From Nocardia veterana NBRC 100344 (lineage in GTDB: Bacteria > Actinomycetota > Actinomycetes > Mycobacteriales > Mycobacteriaceae), in assembly GCF_000308855.1 (NCBI RefSeq), contig NZ_BAGM01000208.1, positions 1-64,000 of the forward strand: a stretch of DNA of 64,000 nucleotides. Reading direction: 5' to 3'. Under the pieces are notes generated by a model, which saw nothing but the letters and a program-made list of their open reading frames with translations, made no database searches and was not told where the DNA came from. Position numbers and translations under genes: made by a program. This document shows, piece after piece, positions 9,037-18,239 of the stretch; positions within the stretch are counted from its first letter, which is position 1, and each line of letters starts with the position of its first letter.

Positions 9037-9471
9037 TCACATGAACGGAAAGCGGTCCGCGTCGCGATCGGTGCGCTCGAGCAGCTGTGGATCGTCGAGA
9101 TGACGCAACCACCGCGCCGGCACCCGCATCGGTTCGACGTCGGGCAGGTGGATCACGCGACCCTCCTCGTCGACCACCGAACCGACGGCCCGATACCGGC
9201 GCTCGGGCGGCAATCCGAGGGCGCCGGCCTGTTCCGGCGTGAGCGGAACCTCGGTGTGCGCGCGTTCGATGAGTCGCAGACCTTCGACGCTCGCGGGGGT
9301 GGCGGACCGGTCGACGCAGGTGACGGTGAGGCGGAAGCGGGCGCCGGTCAGGAAACTCGCGATCCAGGTCGAGCTGCCCAGCCGGTCGCGATCGGGATAA
9401 CGGCCGGCCGGGAGCCGGAATGGCACGAGCACCGCGTAGGTGTGCCCGACCTCGACATCACGAGCGCGCAC
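9037..9471 (-). CDS. Hypothetical protein
   Basis: About 144 aa from a GTG at 9471 (start uncertain, no clear ribosome-binding site). The product begins VRARDVEVGHTYAVLVPFRL and ends LERTDRDADRFPFM. It is soluble, rich in Arg, Asp and Val, with alternating beta-type sequence in the first half. I do not recognise the family. It lies 108 bp downstream of the enolase-superfamily gene on the same strand. Confidence 0.6.
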   Translation of the reverse strand: MRARDVEVGHTYAVLVPFRLPAGRYPDRDRLGSSTWIASFLTGARFRLTVTCVDRSATPASVEGLRLIERAHTEVPLTPEQAGALGLPPERRYRAVGSVVDEEGRVIHLPDVEPMRVPARWLRHLDDPQLLERTDRDADRFPFM

Positions 9472-9578
9472 CAGCGGGGAGTACCCAACCGGAGAGCGGG
9501 CCAATCCCGCATTCTTCCGCGAGCGAAAACGCCGATTTCGCCAGGGGCGGTGGTAACTTCGCGGCCGGGGCCGCAACC

Positions 9579-10691
9579 TCACGCCACCCTGAACTGCTCC
9601 ACCTCCGCATCGCGCAGGCTCAACCCGTGGCCCGCCCGGGTGCGATCCGGACGCAGCACTCCGCCGGAATCCGGTTGCAGCACACCGTCGAACGCCATGT
9701 GTTCGATGCGGACGTGATCGTGAAAGTACTCGAGGTGGCGGAGATGCCAGATCGCGGTGCCCACGTGCGCGCTGATCTGGGGCGCGCAGTGGAGCGAGAG
9801 GTCGAGCGAGCGGGCATCGCAGAGGGCGGCGACCCGCAGCACCCCGCTGATGCCCAGGCAGCGGGTGACATCCGCTTGGAGACAGTCGACGGCGTCGGCG
9901 TCCAGCATCGCCTGGAAATAGGGGAGGTGGTAGCCGTATTCGCCGGCGGCGATATCCACTCCGCCCGGGCCGTGCGCGCGCAATTGCGCCAGGCCCGGCA
10001 GGTCGTCGGAGCTCACCGGTTCCTCCAGCCAGCGAATCCCGTTGTCGGCGAACCAGTTCGCCCACCACAGCGCCTGCTTGCGGGTGTAGGCGCCGTTCGC
10101 GTCGACGAACAGGTCGACGTCGTCGCCGATCGCGGCGCGCGCGGCGGCCACCCGGTCGGCATCGGCGTCCGGATCCCGCCCCACCTTCATCTTCACCCGG
10201 CCGATTCCGGCCTCGGCCCAGCCGCCGAGTTGTTCGGCCAGCCGGGTGTTGTCGTAGGAGGTGAATCCGCCACTGCCGTAGATCGGGGTGGCGTCGTGCA
10301 TCGCACCGAGCGTGCGGGTCAGTGGTTCGTCCAGTAGCCGGGACCGAAGATCCCACAGGGCGATGTCCACCGCCGACACGGCCTCGGCCACCAACCCCGG
10401 CCTGCCCAGATTTCGCACGGCGTGCTGCATGGCGGCCCAGGACGCCTGCGGGGTCAGCGCGTCTCGGCCGATCACCACCTCGGCGAGCTCGTGGCCGGCG
10501 ACGGCGGCCGCGGCCGGGCCGGCATAGGTGTATCCGATCCCGGTGCGGCCGCCCGCCTCGGCGGTCACGACGACCAGCGTCGTCGAATCCCACGCGAGCG
10601 TCCCGTCGGACTCCGGCGCATCCGTAGGAATCGTGTAGGCCGCCGCCCGCAGGCCGCCGACGGGTATCGCATCACCGCTGGAGTCGCTCAT
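9579..10691 (-). CDS. Enolase-superfamily protein (mandelate racemase/muconate lactonizing enzyme type)
   Basis: A 370-aa protein with the MR/MLE plan: N-terminal capping domain, then a barrel with KMKVG (the K-x-K catalytic end of strand two), LFVDANGAY (Asp metal ligand), RWLEEPVSSDD (Glu ligand), DIAAGEYGY (third acidic ligand) and LQADVTRCLGISG. These ligands predict a Mg2+-dependent enzyme that abstracts the alpha-proton of a carboxylate. L-fuconate/galactonate dehydratase-type or racemase activity is possible but cannot be chosen from sequence alone. A stem-loop separates it from atsA upstream. Confidence 0.85.
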   Translation of the reverse strand: MSDSSGDAIPVGGLRAAAYTIPTDAPESDGTLAWDSTTLVVVTAEAGGRTGIGYTYAGPAAAAVAGHELAEVVIGRDALTPQASWAAMQHAVRNLGRPGLVAEAVSAVDIALWDLRSRLLDEPLTRTLGAMHDATPIYGSGGFTSYDNTRLAEQLGGWAEAGIGRVKMKVGRDPDADADRVAAARAAIGDDVDLFVDANGAYTRKQALWWANWFADNGIRWLEEPVSSDDLPGLAQLRAHGPGGVDIAAGEYGYHLPYFQAMLDADAVDCLQADVTRCLGISGVLRVAALCDARSLDLSLHCAPQISAHVGTAIWHLRHLEYFHDHVRIEHMAFDGVLQPDSGGVLRPDRTRAGHGLSLRDAEVEQFRVA

Positions 10692-10699
10692 ACCGGTGA

Positions 10700-10755
10700 G
10701 CTACCCCGGCGCGGGCCGCTCATGCGCACAGTGGGCTCGGCCTGCCCGGGGTAGC
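10700..10755. terminator. Stem-loop between atsA and the enolase-superfamily gene
   Basis: GCTACCCCGG (10700-10709) pairs exactly with CCGGGGTAGC (10746-10755) across a 36-base loop. It sits just downstream of the atsA stop at 10792 in that gene's direction, so it may end the atsA transcript. There is no T-run, as is common in actinomycete terminators. Confidence 0.45.
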
Positions 10756-10791
10756 GCGAGGGGCGTGGCCGGGAATCCCTTCCGGATCGAT

Positions 10792-13143
10792 TCAATCCCG
10801 CGAAAAGGCCGCGGCCGCGGCCATTTCCAGGTCCAGATACGGCTTCCCGGTCACGTCTTCGATCACCTGGTGCATGACGCCGCCCGTGAACGGGAACGGC
10901 GCCCGGTACCGCCTCGACACCGATCGGCCGCTGTCGCGTCCCACCCGCACGCCCTCGCCGACACCGGAGAACACGGTCGGCTGGATACGCATGTCGTCGA
11001 GTGCGCCCACCGGTTCGGAGTCGATGTAGAGAACCGCGGTCCCGGTAGGGGTGAAATTGTCCGGCCGGGTGCCCTGTCGTTCGAAGCGCATCCCGAGAAT
11101 ATGGTCCCCGACCGGTACCGGCCGATCGGAGACGACGACCTGTTCCTCCTCGCCGAGGAAGTTGTAGACGTAGTGGAGGCGGCCGTCCTGGAGGAACAGC
11201 GTGTGCCCGCCGAGACGGCCGCCGTGGGCGAACAGCACGCCCTCCGCATCCGGGGCCGCAATGGTCGTCTCCGCGAGCAGGGCGAAGGAGCGGCCGCGGA
11301 TCTCGAGCGCCGCGCCCGGCCCGACCTCCGCGATGCCCGGATAGTAGACCGCCGTATCCCGGGTCTGCGCGTACGTCGGCCGCTCACGCAGCATCACCGA
11401 GACGATATCGAGGTCGTAGAGCGGCAGTCCGCCGTATTTCTCGGCTTCGGCGAACCACAGCGCCTGCAACTGCGCCAACTTCTCGGGCTGCGCATCGGCC
11501 AGATCGTGGATCTGACTGCGGTCGCGGTCGAGGTGGAACAGCTCCCACCGGTCGCTGTCGAAATGTCCCCACCCGGACGGGCAGGCCGCGTGCACGGCGT
11601 CGGCGAACCAGCCGCGGTGCCAGATTCCGCGAGTGCCGAGCATCGAATAGAACTGGGTGTGCTTACCGGTATCGGCATTCGGATCGTCGAGCAGTGCCCG
11701 GAAATCCACGCCCTCGAGGGGACGCTGGGCGACATTCTTCACCGTCTCCGGCGGCGCGATACCGAGCAGGCCGTACACCGTCGGCGTGATATCGCAGACG
11801 TTGACGTACTGGTGGCGCAGTTCGCCCCGCGCCGCGATGCCCGCGGGCCAGGAGATCATGCAGGCGTCGGCGATGCCGCCCTCGTGCGAGGCATAGCGTT
11901 TGTACAGCTTGTAGGGCGTATTGAAGGCCATCGCCCAGCCGATGCTGTAGTGGTTGTAGGTGGTGGGCGAACCCAGGTCGTCGAGTTTGGCCAGACTGTC
12001 CTCGATCGTGTCGATGTAGCCGTTGAAGAACTTCATCTCGTTGGCCGACCCGTTCGGCCCGCCCTCCCCGCTGGCGCCGTTGTCGGACAGGGTGACGATG
12101 ATCGTATTGTCCAGCTGGCCGCTCTCTTCCAGATAGTCCAGCAGCCGTCCGATCTGCGCGTCGGTGTAGGACAGGAAGCCCGCGAAAACCTCCGCTTGCC
12201 GGCAGAACAACCGCTTCTCCTCGTCCGACAGCGAATCCCAGGCGCGAACGGTGTCCTGCGCCGGCCACGCCCGGCCGTCGGCGCTCGTGGCGTCGGCGTA
12301 CGGATTCATCGGCGAGAGTTCGGTATCCGCCGGTATCAGGCCCATCTTCTTCTGATTCTCGAGCACGATCTCGCGATACTTCTCATAGCCCATATCGAAC
12401 CGGCCGCGATATTTGTCCGCCCATTCGCGAGCCACGTGATGCGGTGCGTGGCCGGCGCCCGGGCACAGATACAGAAACCACGGTTTGCCGGGAGCGATCA
12501 CCTTCGAATCGCGGATGAACTCCATCGACCGGTCGGCGAGATCCTTGGACAGGTGATAGCCGTCTTCCGGTGCATATGGCGGCGGCACGGGATGGTTGTC
12601 GTAGACGAGATTCGGATACCACTGGTCGGCCTCCCCGCCGAGGAATCCGTAGAACCGCTCGAATCCGCGGCCCAGCGGCCAATGCCGTTTGGAGGCGGCC
12701 AGGTTCTCCTCCTCCAACGGCGTCATATGCCATTTGCCGACGGCATAGGTATTCCAGCCACGCTCGCCGAGAACCTCCGAACACAAGGCGGTGTCGTCGG
12801 GAATGCGGCCCGACATGCTCGGGAATCCGTCGGTGAACTCCTCGATCGTCGCCATCCCCACCGAGGTCGGGTTTCTGCCGGTCAGCAGCGACGCGCGGGT
12901 CGGCGAACACAGTGCCGTCGTGTGGAACTGCGTGAATCGAATGCCGCGGTCCGCGATCCGGCGCATGGCCGGCATCTCGACCAGGCCGCCGTAGCAGTCC
13001 CAGGTGGCGATACCGATGTCGTCCCACACCAGATACAGCACATTCGGCGCGCCGCGTGGTGCGGTGGGTTCCGCGAAGGGACCCCAGTCGGCAACGGAAT
13101 CTCGGATGTCGAGCGCGATATGTCCTTCGAACTTCGTGGCCAT
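10792..13143 (-). CDS. atsA: Arylsulfatase, large AtsA type
   Basis: 783 aa from the ATG at 13143, preceded by GAGGTGG; the frame extends upstream without a better start. The type I sulfatase signature CSPTRASLLTGR carries the Cys that is oxidised to formylglycine. NVLYLVWDDIG supplies the metal-binding acidic pair, with further metal/catalytic motifs at GKWHMTPLEE and SDNGASGEGG. The sequence closely resembles the ~787-aa mycobacterial AtsA (Rv0711), including the C-terminal beta domain ending in AFSRD. It hydrolyses sulfate esters. No signal peptide is visible. No formylglycine-generating enzyme is in the window. Confidence 0.95.
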   Translation of the reverse strand: MATKFEGHIALDIRDSVADWGPFAEPTAPRGAPNVLYLVWDDIGIATWDCYGGLVEMPAMRRIADRGIRFTQFHTTALCSPTRASLLTGRNPTSVGMATIEEFTDGFPSMSGRIPDDTALCSEVLGERGWNTYAVGKWHMTPLEEENLAASKRHWPLGRGFERFYGFLGGEADQWYPNLVYDNHPVPPPYAPEDGYHLSKDLADRSMEFIRDSKVIAPGKPWFLYLCPGAGHAPHHVAREWADKYRGRFDMGYEKYREIVLENQKKMGLIPADTELSPMNPYADATSADGRAWPAQDTVRAWDSLSDEEKRLFCRQAEVFAGFLSYTDAQIGRLLDYLEESGQLDNTIIVTLSDNGASGEGGPNGSANEMKFFNGYIDTIEDSLAKLDDLGSPTTYNHYSIGWAMAFNTPYKLYKRYASHEGGIADACMISWPAGIAARGELRHQYVNVCDITPTVYGLLGIAPPETVKNVAQRPLEGVDFRALLDDPNADTGKHTQFYSMLGTRGIWHRGWFADAVHAACPSGWGHFDSDRWELFHLDRDRSQIHDLADAQPEKLAQLQALWFAEAEKYGGLPLYDLDIVSVMLRERPTYAQTRDTAVYYPGIAEVGPGAALEIRGRSFALLAETTIAAPDAEGVLFAHGGRLGGHTLFLQDGRLHYVYNFLGEEEQVVVSDRPVPVGDHILGMRFERQGTRPDNFTPTGTAVLYIDSEPVGALDDMRIQPTVFSGVGEGVRVGRDSGRSVSRRYRAPFPFTGGVMHQVIEDVTGKPYLDLEMAAAAAFSRD

Positions 13144-13662
13144 CGTCCACCTCGGAAGGGAAGATCTCGGTTCGCCGTCTCCGGCCGGCATACGCACGGC
13201 GAATCTCCCACGCGCGGGGATCAACGGCGTGCGGCAACGATGCCTGACGAGTGCTCTCGGCTGCGGCGACAGTGCCGAGAGCCGAACTATCCGAGCAGAA
13301 GGCGGGATGGTCGCGTATCGCGGATCGCTGGCCGGGTACGGCTGATCGACACCTTCCGTGCGTCAAAGAGTACCAATCGGAAGCGATCCGAAGGCGAGTT
13401 CCGCGCAGAACCGCCTCTGTCCGCTGCGCGTGAGCCGCCACGACCCGCCGTCGAGGCGGGACTCGTCCGCGTACTCCCCGCTGGTGACCGTCTCGGTGTT
13501 CCCGGGCGGGTCACCTGGCGAAACCGCAAGATCCCTCCTGCCGTGCCACCTCGGTCGCGGTGCCCGTGAGGTGACCCGGCAGGAAAGGCCTTGCGGCCCT
13601 GGCTGATCGAGCTCTAGCGCACCGGCGAGCGGCTGCTCGGATACCGGTGATGCGGTTCGCGA
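13144..13662. other. Intergenic region upstream of atsA
   Basis: This 519-bp gap lies between the atsA start and the end of the sigma-factor gene. It contains the hairpin at 13536-13584. Nothing else in it looks coding or palindromic, although it must carry the atsA promoter. Confidence 0.5.
13536..13584 (-). terminator. Nested stem-loop after the sigma-factor gene
   Basis: TCCTGCCG pairs with CGGCAGGA, and an inner CACCTC pairs with GAGGTG. It lies about 80 bp beyond the stop of the ECF sigma gene in the direction of transcription, so a terminator is the simplest reading. Confidence 0.5.
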
Positions 13663-14622
13663 TCACTGTCGGCTGAGCGGGATTTCGGCGTCGATCCGGG
13701 TCAGTTTCTGCGGGTTGCGGACGTAGTACAGATCGGTGATCCGGGTGTCCGCCACCCGCATCGTCATGACGCCGTCCAGTTCCCCGTTCATGTACAGGGC
13801 CAGTGCCGGACCGCCGTTGACGATCGCGGCCTCGACGGCGAGTTCGACGCCGTTCTTGGCGAGCCCACCGACGATGAACCGGGCCACCTTGTCGGCGCCG
13901 AGCACCGGGCGCGGGCTGGCCTGCCTGATGCCGCCGCCGTCGCTGATCGCCACCACATCGGGGGCGAGGACATCCAGCAGGCCCTGCAGGTCGCGGGTCT
14001 CCAGGGCGGTGCGGAACGCCACGACCGCCGCCTCCGTCTCGCGAGCGGTGACCGTCCGGCGGGGGCGGCGGGCCTCCACGTGTCGGCGTGCGCGGTGGGC
14101 GATCTGATGTACCGCCGCCGGAGTCTTGTCCACCGCGGCGGCGATGTCGTCGTAGCCGAATCCGAAGGCCTCGCGCAGCACGAACACCGCACGCTCGGTC
14201 GGGGTCAACGTCTCGAGAACGAGCATCAGCCCCATCGACACGCTTTCGGCCAATTCCACGTCGGCGGCCACATCCGGGGTGGTGAGCAGCGGTTCGGGAA
14301 GCCAGGAGCCCACATACGCCTCCCGGCGGCGCTGCACCGAACGCAGCCGATTCAGCGCCTGCCGCGTGGTGATCCGGACCAGATAGGCGCGCGCGTCCTC
14401 GACCCGTGAGGCGTCGACCGCGATCCAGCGCAACCAGGTCTCCTGCAGGACGTCGTCGGCATCGGCCGCCGATCCCAGCATCTCGTAGGCGACGGTGAAC
14501 AGCAGATTGCGATGGGAGACGAAGATCTCCGTCGCCTCGACGACGGCGCTCTCGTCGCGCCCGGCACCTCCCTGCAGCCCGCCATCGTCCTGCCGTCCCG
14601 CGAATTCGCCTGTGGTGTCCAT
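13663..14622 (-). CDS. ECF sigma factor with C-terminal SnoaL-like domain (ECF41/SigJ group)
   Basis: A 319-aa sigma factor. Region 2 (LFTVAYEMLGSAADADDVLQ then ETWLRW) and region 4 (LTPTERAVFVLREAFGFGYD then DIAAAVDKTPAAVHQIAHRA) are clear. Residues ~200-319 form an NTF2-like domain with SDGGGIRQ and a terminal NPQKLTRI, matching the DGGG and NPDKL motifs that mark ECF41 factors. In that group the extension acts in place of an anti-sigma factor. ECF41 genes typically lie beside an oxidoreductase, epimerase or carboxymuconolactone decarboxylase, and here a flavin oxidoreductase is immediately upstream. GGAGAGGAAACC precedes the ATG. Confidence 0.92.
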   Translation of the reverse strand: MDTTGEFAGRQDDGGLQGGAGRDESAVVEATEIFVSHRNLLFTVAYEMLGSAADADDVLQETWLRWIAVDASRVEDARAYLVRITTRQALNRLRSVQRRREAYVGSWLPEPLLTTPDVAADVELAESVSMGLMLVLETLTPTERAVFVLREAFGFGYDDIAAAVDKTPAAVHQIAHRARRHVEARRPRRTVTARETEAAVVAFRTALETRDLQGLLDVLAPDVVAISDGGGIRQASPRPVLGADKVARFIVGGLAKNGVELAVEAAIVNGGPALALYMNGELDGVMTMRVADTRITDLYYVRNPQKLTRIDAEIPLSRQ

Positions 14623-14762
14623 GGTTTCCTCTCCTGTTCTCGGTGCACCGGGCCGCAGTTCGGCAGGTCGGTGACCGCGATCGCAGCGCTCGCGCCCGAA
14701 CGCTGCGGTGCCGCGTGGCCGCCGCGGGATTCGCGAGCGGCCGGACGCGACCGTTCAGTGTC

Positions 14763-15953
14763 CTATACGACGGGTGCGGCGACCTCGTCGTGTGCCGCGG
14801 CCAGCAGGGTGGGACGGTGTTTGCCGTCCTTCGGCCAGTGGTGGGAGCCGGGCTTGCTGGCCTCGGTGACGAGGTGGGCGACGCTGGATCGGCACGCGAA
14901 CTCCTTGAGTTTCTTGCCGGCCCGGCCCGGGAAGTACAGCGGCAGTGCGGTGTCGTCCTTGCGGGAGATCTGGAAGATGCCCGCGCGGCGGCCGAAGCTC
15001 AGGCACATCGCCGCCAGCGACAGGTCGATCGGTTCCGGCCGGTCGCCGGTGAGGCGGGCGGTCAGGGTGTCGGCCGCGTGGGCGCCCAGGCAGCCTGCGG
15101 CATAGGCGCTCATCCGGAACGGCACGCCCGACGGCGCCGAGCAATCACCGGCGGCGAGGATGCGCTCGTCGTCGACACTGGTGAGGGTTTCGTCGGTCAG
15201 CAATCGCCCGGCGGCGTCGGTGCGCAGACCGCTGCGCGCGGCCAGATCGGGCACTCCGAATCCCGCGGTCCAGATCGTGACCCGGCTGTCCACGGTGCGG
15301 CCGTCGGCGAGCTGCACCGCGTGTGGGGTGACCGCGGTAACCACCGCCTCCGGCCCTGCCACGATGGTCACCCCCAGATCGGTGAGATATTTGCGGCCGG
15401 TGCGACGCGCCTTCGCGTGCAGGTACGGCAGTAGCTCCGCGCCGCAGACGAGGGTGACCGGCCGGCCCTGTTCGGCCAACTCGGCCGCGGTCTCGATGCC
15501 GGTCGGCCCGCCACCGACCACGGTCACCGCCGCCGAGACCGGCGTATCGTCGAGCACCGATCGCAGCCGCCGAGCCGATTCCAAAGTGGCCAGGGGATAA
15601 GCGAATTCGGCGGCGCCGGGCACCACCGGGGCGGCGTCGGTGCTGCCGATCGCGTAGATCAGGTAGTCGTAGCCGATGCTGTCGCCGTCGGCCAGGATCA
15701 CCCGCCGCGCGGTCGCGTCGATCCGCTCGGCCGCGGCCACCACCAACCGCACTCCGTCGGCGAGCACCGTCTCGAAATCGGTCACCGCCTCGTGCGTGCC
15801 GCCCACCAGCTGGTGCAGTCGCAACCGGGGAACGAAGACCGGGCGCGGGTTGATCACCGTCACCGTCACCCCGGCACGCCCGGCCAGGCGATTGGCCGCC
15901 ATCACTCCGGCGTATCCGCCGCCGACCACGACCACATCGATGTTGTTGCCCAT
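14763..15953 (-). CDS. NAD(P)/FAD-dependent oxidoreductase (NDH-2-like)
   Basis: 396 aa from the ATG at 15953 (AAGGAG five bases upstream). The N-terminal FAD motif VVVVGGGYAGVMAANRLAGR, the internal NAD(P) motif VTVVGGGPTGIETAAELAEQ and the second FAD contact ILAAGDCSAP give the two-dinucleotide-domain architecture of type II NADH dehydrogenases and related reductases. The quinone-binding C-terminus of true NDH-2 is short and unclear here, so the acceptor is unknown. It is the probable target and partner of the adjacent ECF41 sigma factor. A CRP-type site lies 65 bp upstream. Confidence 0.85.
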   Translation of the reverse strand: MGNNIDVVVVGGGYAGVMAANRLAGRAGVTVTVINPRPVFVPRLRLHQLVGGTHEAVTDFETVLADGVRLVVAAAERIDATARRVILADGDSIGYDYLIYAIGSTDAAPVVPGAAEFAYPLATLESARRLRSVLDDTPVSAAVTVVGGGPTGIETAAELAEQGRPVTLVCGAELLPYLHAKARRTGRKYLTDLGVTIVAGPEAVVTAVTPHAVQLADGRTVDSRVTIWTAGFGVPDLAARSGLRTDAAGRLLTDETLTSVDDERILAAGDCSAPSGVPFRMSAYAAGCLGAHAADTLTARLTGDRPEPIDLSLAAMCLSFGRRAGIFQISRKDDTALPLYFPGRAGKKLKEFACRSSVAHLVTEASKPGSHHWPKDGKHRPTLLAAAHDEVAAPVV

Positions 15954-15987
15954 GGTGTCTCCTTCACTCCGAGAGGGTCGTGAACAA

Positions 15988-16014
15988 GACACCGCACCCC
16001 GGAAAAACCTGACA
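15988..16014 (-). promoter_or_regulatory. Possible ECF-type promoter of the oxidoreductase gene
   Basis: On the minus strand TGTCAGG is followed after 16 bases by TGTC, 35 bp before the start codon. Reported ECF41 promoters have TGTCACA and CGTC elements, so this is a partial match only. Confidence 0.3.
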
Positions 16015-16017
16015 CCA

Positions 16018-16033
16018 TGTGACTCAGATCACA
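16018..16033. promoter_or_regulatory. CRP/FNR-type binding site
   Basis: TGTGA-CTCAGA-TCACA is a perfect match to the TGTGA-N6-TCACA half-site arrangement bound by mycobacterial and enterobacterial CRP. It lies 65 bp upstream of the oxidoreductase start at 15953 and just beyond the proposed -35. Regulation by cAMP-CRP is inferred. Confidence 0.65.
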
Positions 16034-16071
16034 AATTTTCGGCTGGTGGGCCGGCATACCGGGCTCGCACC

Positions 16072-16764
16072 CTACGGCTCGACAAGTCCGGTGCGATAGG
16101 CGATGACGACCAACTGAGCCCGGTCCCGGGCGCCGAGTTTGGCCATGGCCCGGCTGACATGGGTGCGAGCGGTCGCCGGGCTGAGGAACAATTCGGCCCC
16201 GATCTCGGCGTTGCTCAAACCCCGGCCCACCAAAGCCAGCACTTCGCGCTCGCGTGCGGTGAGCACGGCGAGTCGGTCTTCGCCCGCCTTGTGCGCGGCC
16301 TGCCGGGTGGTGAACCGGGCGATGAGCCGTCGGGTGATGCGCGGCGCGAGCAGTGCCTCGCCCGCGGCGACCACCCGAATGCCGTGCAGCAGTTCGGCCG
16401 GGCCCGCATCCTTGAGCAGGAAACCGGCCGCACCGGCATGCAGCGCGTCGAACACGTGGGCATCGGTGTCGTAGGTGGTCAGGATGAGGATGCGAACGGC
16501 GCGTAATTCCGCGGCCGCGACGATCTCCCGGGTGGCCTGGATGCCGTCCGTCCCCGGCATACGGATATCCATCAGGACGACGTCGGGGACCAGATCGCGT
16601 GCCATTCGCACGGCTTCGGCGCCGGTCGCCGCCTCGCCGACCACCAGGATGTCGTCCTCGAGATCCAGCAGGAGGCGAAAGCCCGACCGGACCAATCGCT
16701 CGTCGTCGGCGAGCAGGACCCGGATCGGGGACCGCCCGGGCGCCGCGTCACCGGTGCTGCTCAC
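16072..16764 (-). CDS. NarL/LuxR-family response regulator
   Basis: 230 aa from a GTG at 16764 that overlaps the kinase stop by four bases (GTGA), which is why I prefer it to a longer frame. The receiver domain has the acidic pair LLADDERLV, the phosphoacceptor DVVLMDIRMPGTDG, and the conserved Thr and Lys (ILTTYD, FLLKDAGP). The C-terminal LTAREREVLALVGRGLSNAE with IGAELFLSPATARTHV is the DNA-binding HTH. It is co-translated with the sensor kinase; the signal and targets are unknown. Confidence 0.95.
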   Translation of the reverse strand: MSSTGDAAPGRSPIRVLLADDERLVRSGFRLLLDLEDDILVVGEAATGAEAVRMARDLVPDVVLMDIRMPGTDGIQATREIVAAAELRAVRILILTTYDTDAHVFDALHAGAAGFLLKDAGPAELLHGIRVVAAGEALLAPRITRRLIARFTTRQAAHKAGEDRLAVLTAREREVLALVGRGLSNAEIGAELFLSPATARTHVSRAMAKLGARDRAQLVVIAYRTGLVEP

Positions 16765-18008
16765 GGCTCCACCGTTCGCGCGGCGGTCAACGGGAACCTG
16801 GCGCTGACCACGAAGCCGCCGTCCGGGCGCGGGCCGGCATGGAGGTCGCCGCCGAGGAGCCGGCACCGCTCCCGCATCCCGCGGATGCCGTGGCCCGAGG
16901 TCACCGCTTTCGCGAGCCCGTCCGGCCGGCTCGTGCCCGGCCCGGACCCCACGGTTTCCGGATCGGGCCGGTGGCCGTCGTCGGTCACGCGGATCTCCAC
17001 GTCGGTGGTGCTGTAGTTCAGTTCGATCGCCACTCGCGTCGGCCCGGCATGCCGGACGACGTTCGTGATCGATTCCTGCAGGACCCGATAGATGGCGGTG
17101 CCGACGACGCTCGGCACCGGGGGAAGCGTCGCGGGCGGGACGAATCGGACCTCGAGCCCGGCGGCGGTCGCGGCCGTGGTGAGCTCACCGATCTGCTCGA
17201 GCCCGGGGTGCGGCGCTCGACCGTCGGTGTCGCCGCGGAGAACCCCGAGCACGGCCCGCATCTCCGTCAGTGCGCGGGAACTGGTCTCCTCGATGATTCG
17301 CAAGGTTTCGCGCGCCTGTTCCGGTCTTTTGTCGAGCACATGGGCGGTGACGCCGGACTGGACGTTGATCACGGCGATGGCGTGGGCGACGGTGTCGTGA
17401 ACTTCACGCGCGATCCGGAGACGTTCCGCGTCGACCCGGGCTCGGGCCTCTTCCTCGCGGGTCCGCTCCGCGAGTTCGGCGCGCTCCAATGCTTGTGCGG
17501 CAATGAATTTCCGGGTGCGCACACTCTCCCCGAGGGCGGCACTCAGTACGGCCGCGCCGATCCGGAAGTACACCCAGCCGATCGCGGCCGGGGGCTCGAC
17601 GTCGGCGGCGGCGGGTAGCCAGACCGCCGCCAGGACGGCGATGCCCGTCCCGGCCGTCAGCAACGACCGCCGACCGTCACCATGAGCGGTGACGGTGTAG
17701 AGCGCCACGAACAGGGCGAGCCATCCGGGGCCGTCGGGAAAGTCGAGGGCGTAGTACATCGCGCTGGTCGATGCGGTGACGACGAAGACCGCGACCGGCC
17801 GTCGGCGGCGCACGATCAGAACCGCCCCCGCGGTGATCAACAAGAGGTAGCCGAGCCCGCCGAAATCCGACAGCGGTCGCAGCACCTGGTCGGGCCGGCC
17901 GCTGTTGCGAACGATCACGCCTTGGACCTGCATCACGGTGACGAACGCTGCCAGCAGCACGTCCTGGAGCCAGGCGGGTGGGCGGCGCGGGGTGACGCGA
18001 TCCGGCAT
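16761..18008 (-). CDS. NarL-family sensor histidine kinase
   Basis: A 415-aa membrane kinase. About five hydrophobic segments occupy residues ~15-165, followed by a coiled-coil (AQALERAELAERTREEEARA). The HisKA_3 dimerisation box has the phosphoacceptor in RIAREVHDTVAHAIAVI. The ATPase domain has an N box (LQESITNVVRHAG), VTDDGHRPDP and GHGIRGMRERCRLLGG. It is the partner of the regulator at 16072 by four-base overlap. It has no large extracellular domain, so the signal is probably membrane-associated. Confidence 0.93.
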   Translation of the reverse strand: MPDRVTPRRPPAWLQDVLLAAFVTVMQVQGVIVRNSGRPDQVLRPLSDFGGLGYLLLITAGAVLIVRRRRPVAVFVVTASTSAMYYALDFPDGPGWLALFVALYTVTAHGDGRRSLLTAGTGIAVLAAVWLPAAADVEPPAAIGWVYFRIGAAVLSAALGESVRTRKFIAAQALERAELAERTREEEARARVDAERLRIAREVHDTVAHAIAVINVQSGVTAHVLDKRPEQARETLRIIEETSSRALTEMRAVLGVLRGDTDGRAPHPGLEQIGELTTAATAAGLEVRFVPPATLPPVPSVVGTAIYRVLQESITNVVRHAGPTRVAIELNYSTTDVEIRVTDDGHRPDPETVGSGPGTSRPDGLAKAVTSGHGIRGMRERCRLLGGDLHAGPRPDGGFVVSARFPLTAARTVEP

Positions 18009-18239
18009 GTGGCGATCATAGGAGGCCGATCCCGCCGGACCATCGGCCCGGACGCGACGCGAGATACGCCTCCGGACGTGTCAGGACCGCAACGGCCTAC
18101 GCCGAACGTCGTATTCGGTGCCGCCTCCGGGCCGACGCCGAGCGGCTCGATCGGCGCGAGAATTCTCACTGTCGCCCTGCTCGGCGGGCCGGGACTCGTG
18201 CCTGCCCCTGCCGATTCGATCGTCCGGAAGGAATGCCCG

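Noticed and set aside
10696..13569. A ~950-codon plus-strand frame opposite atsA
   Set aside because: The minus strand encodes a full arylsulfatase with all catalytic motifs. The plus frame is its antisense shadow.
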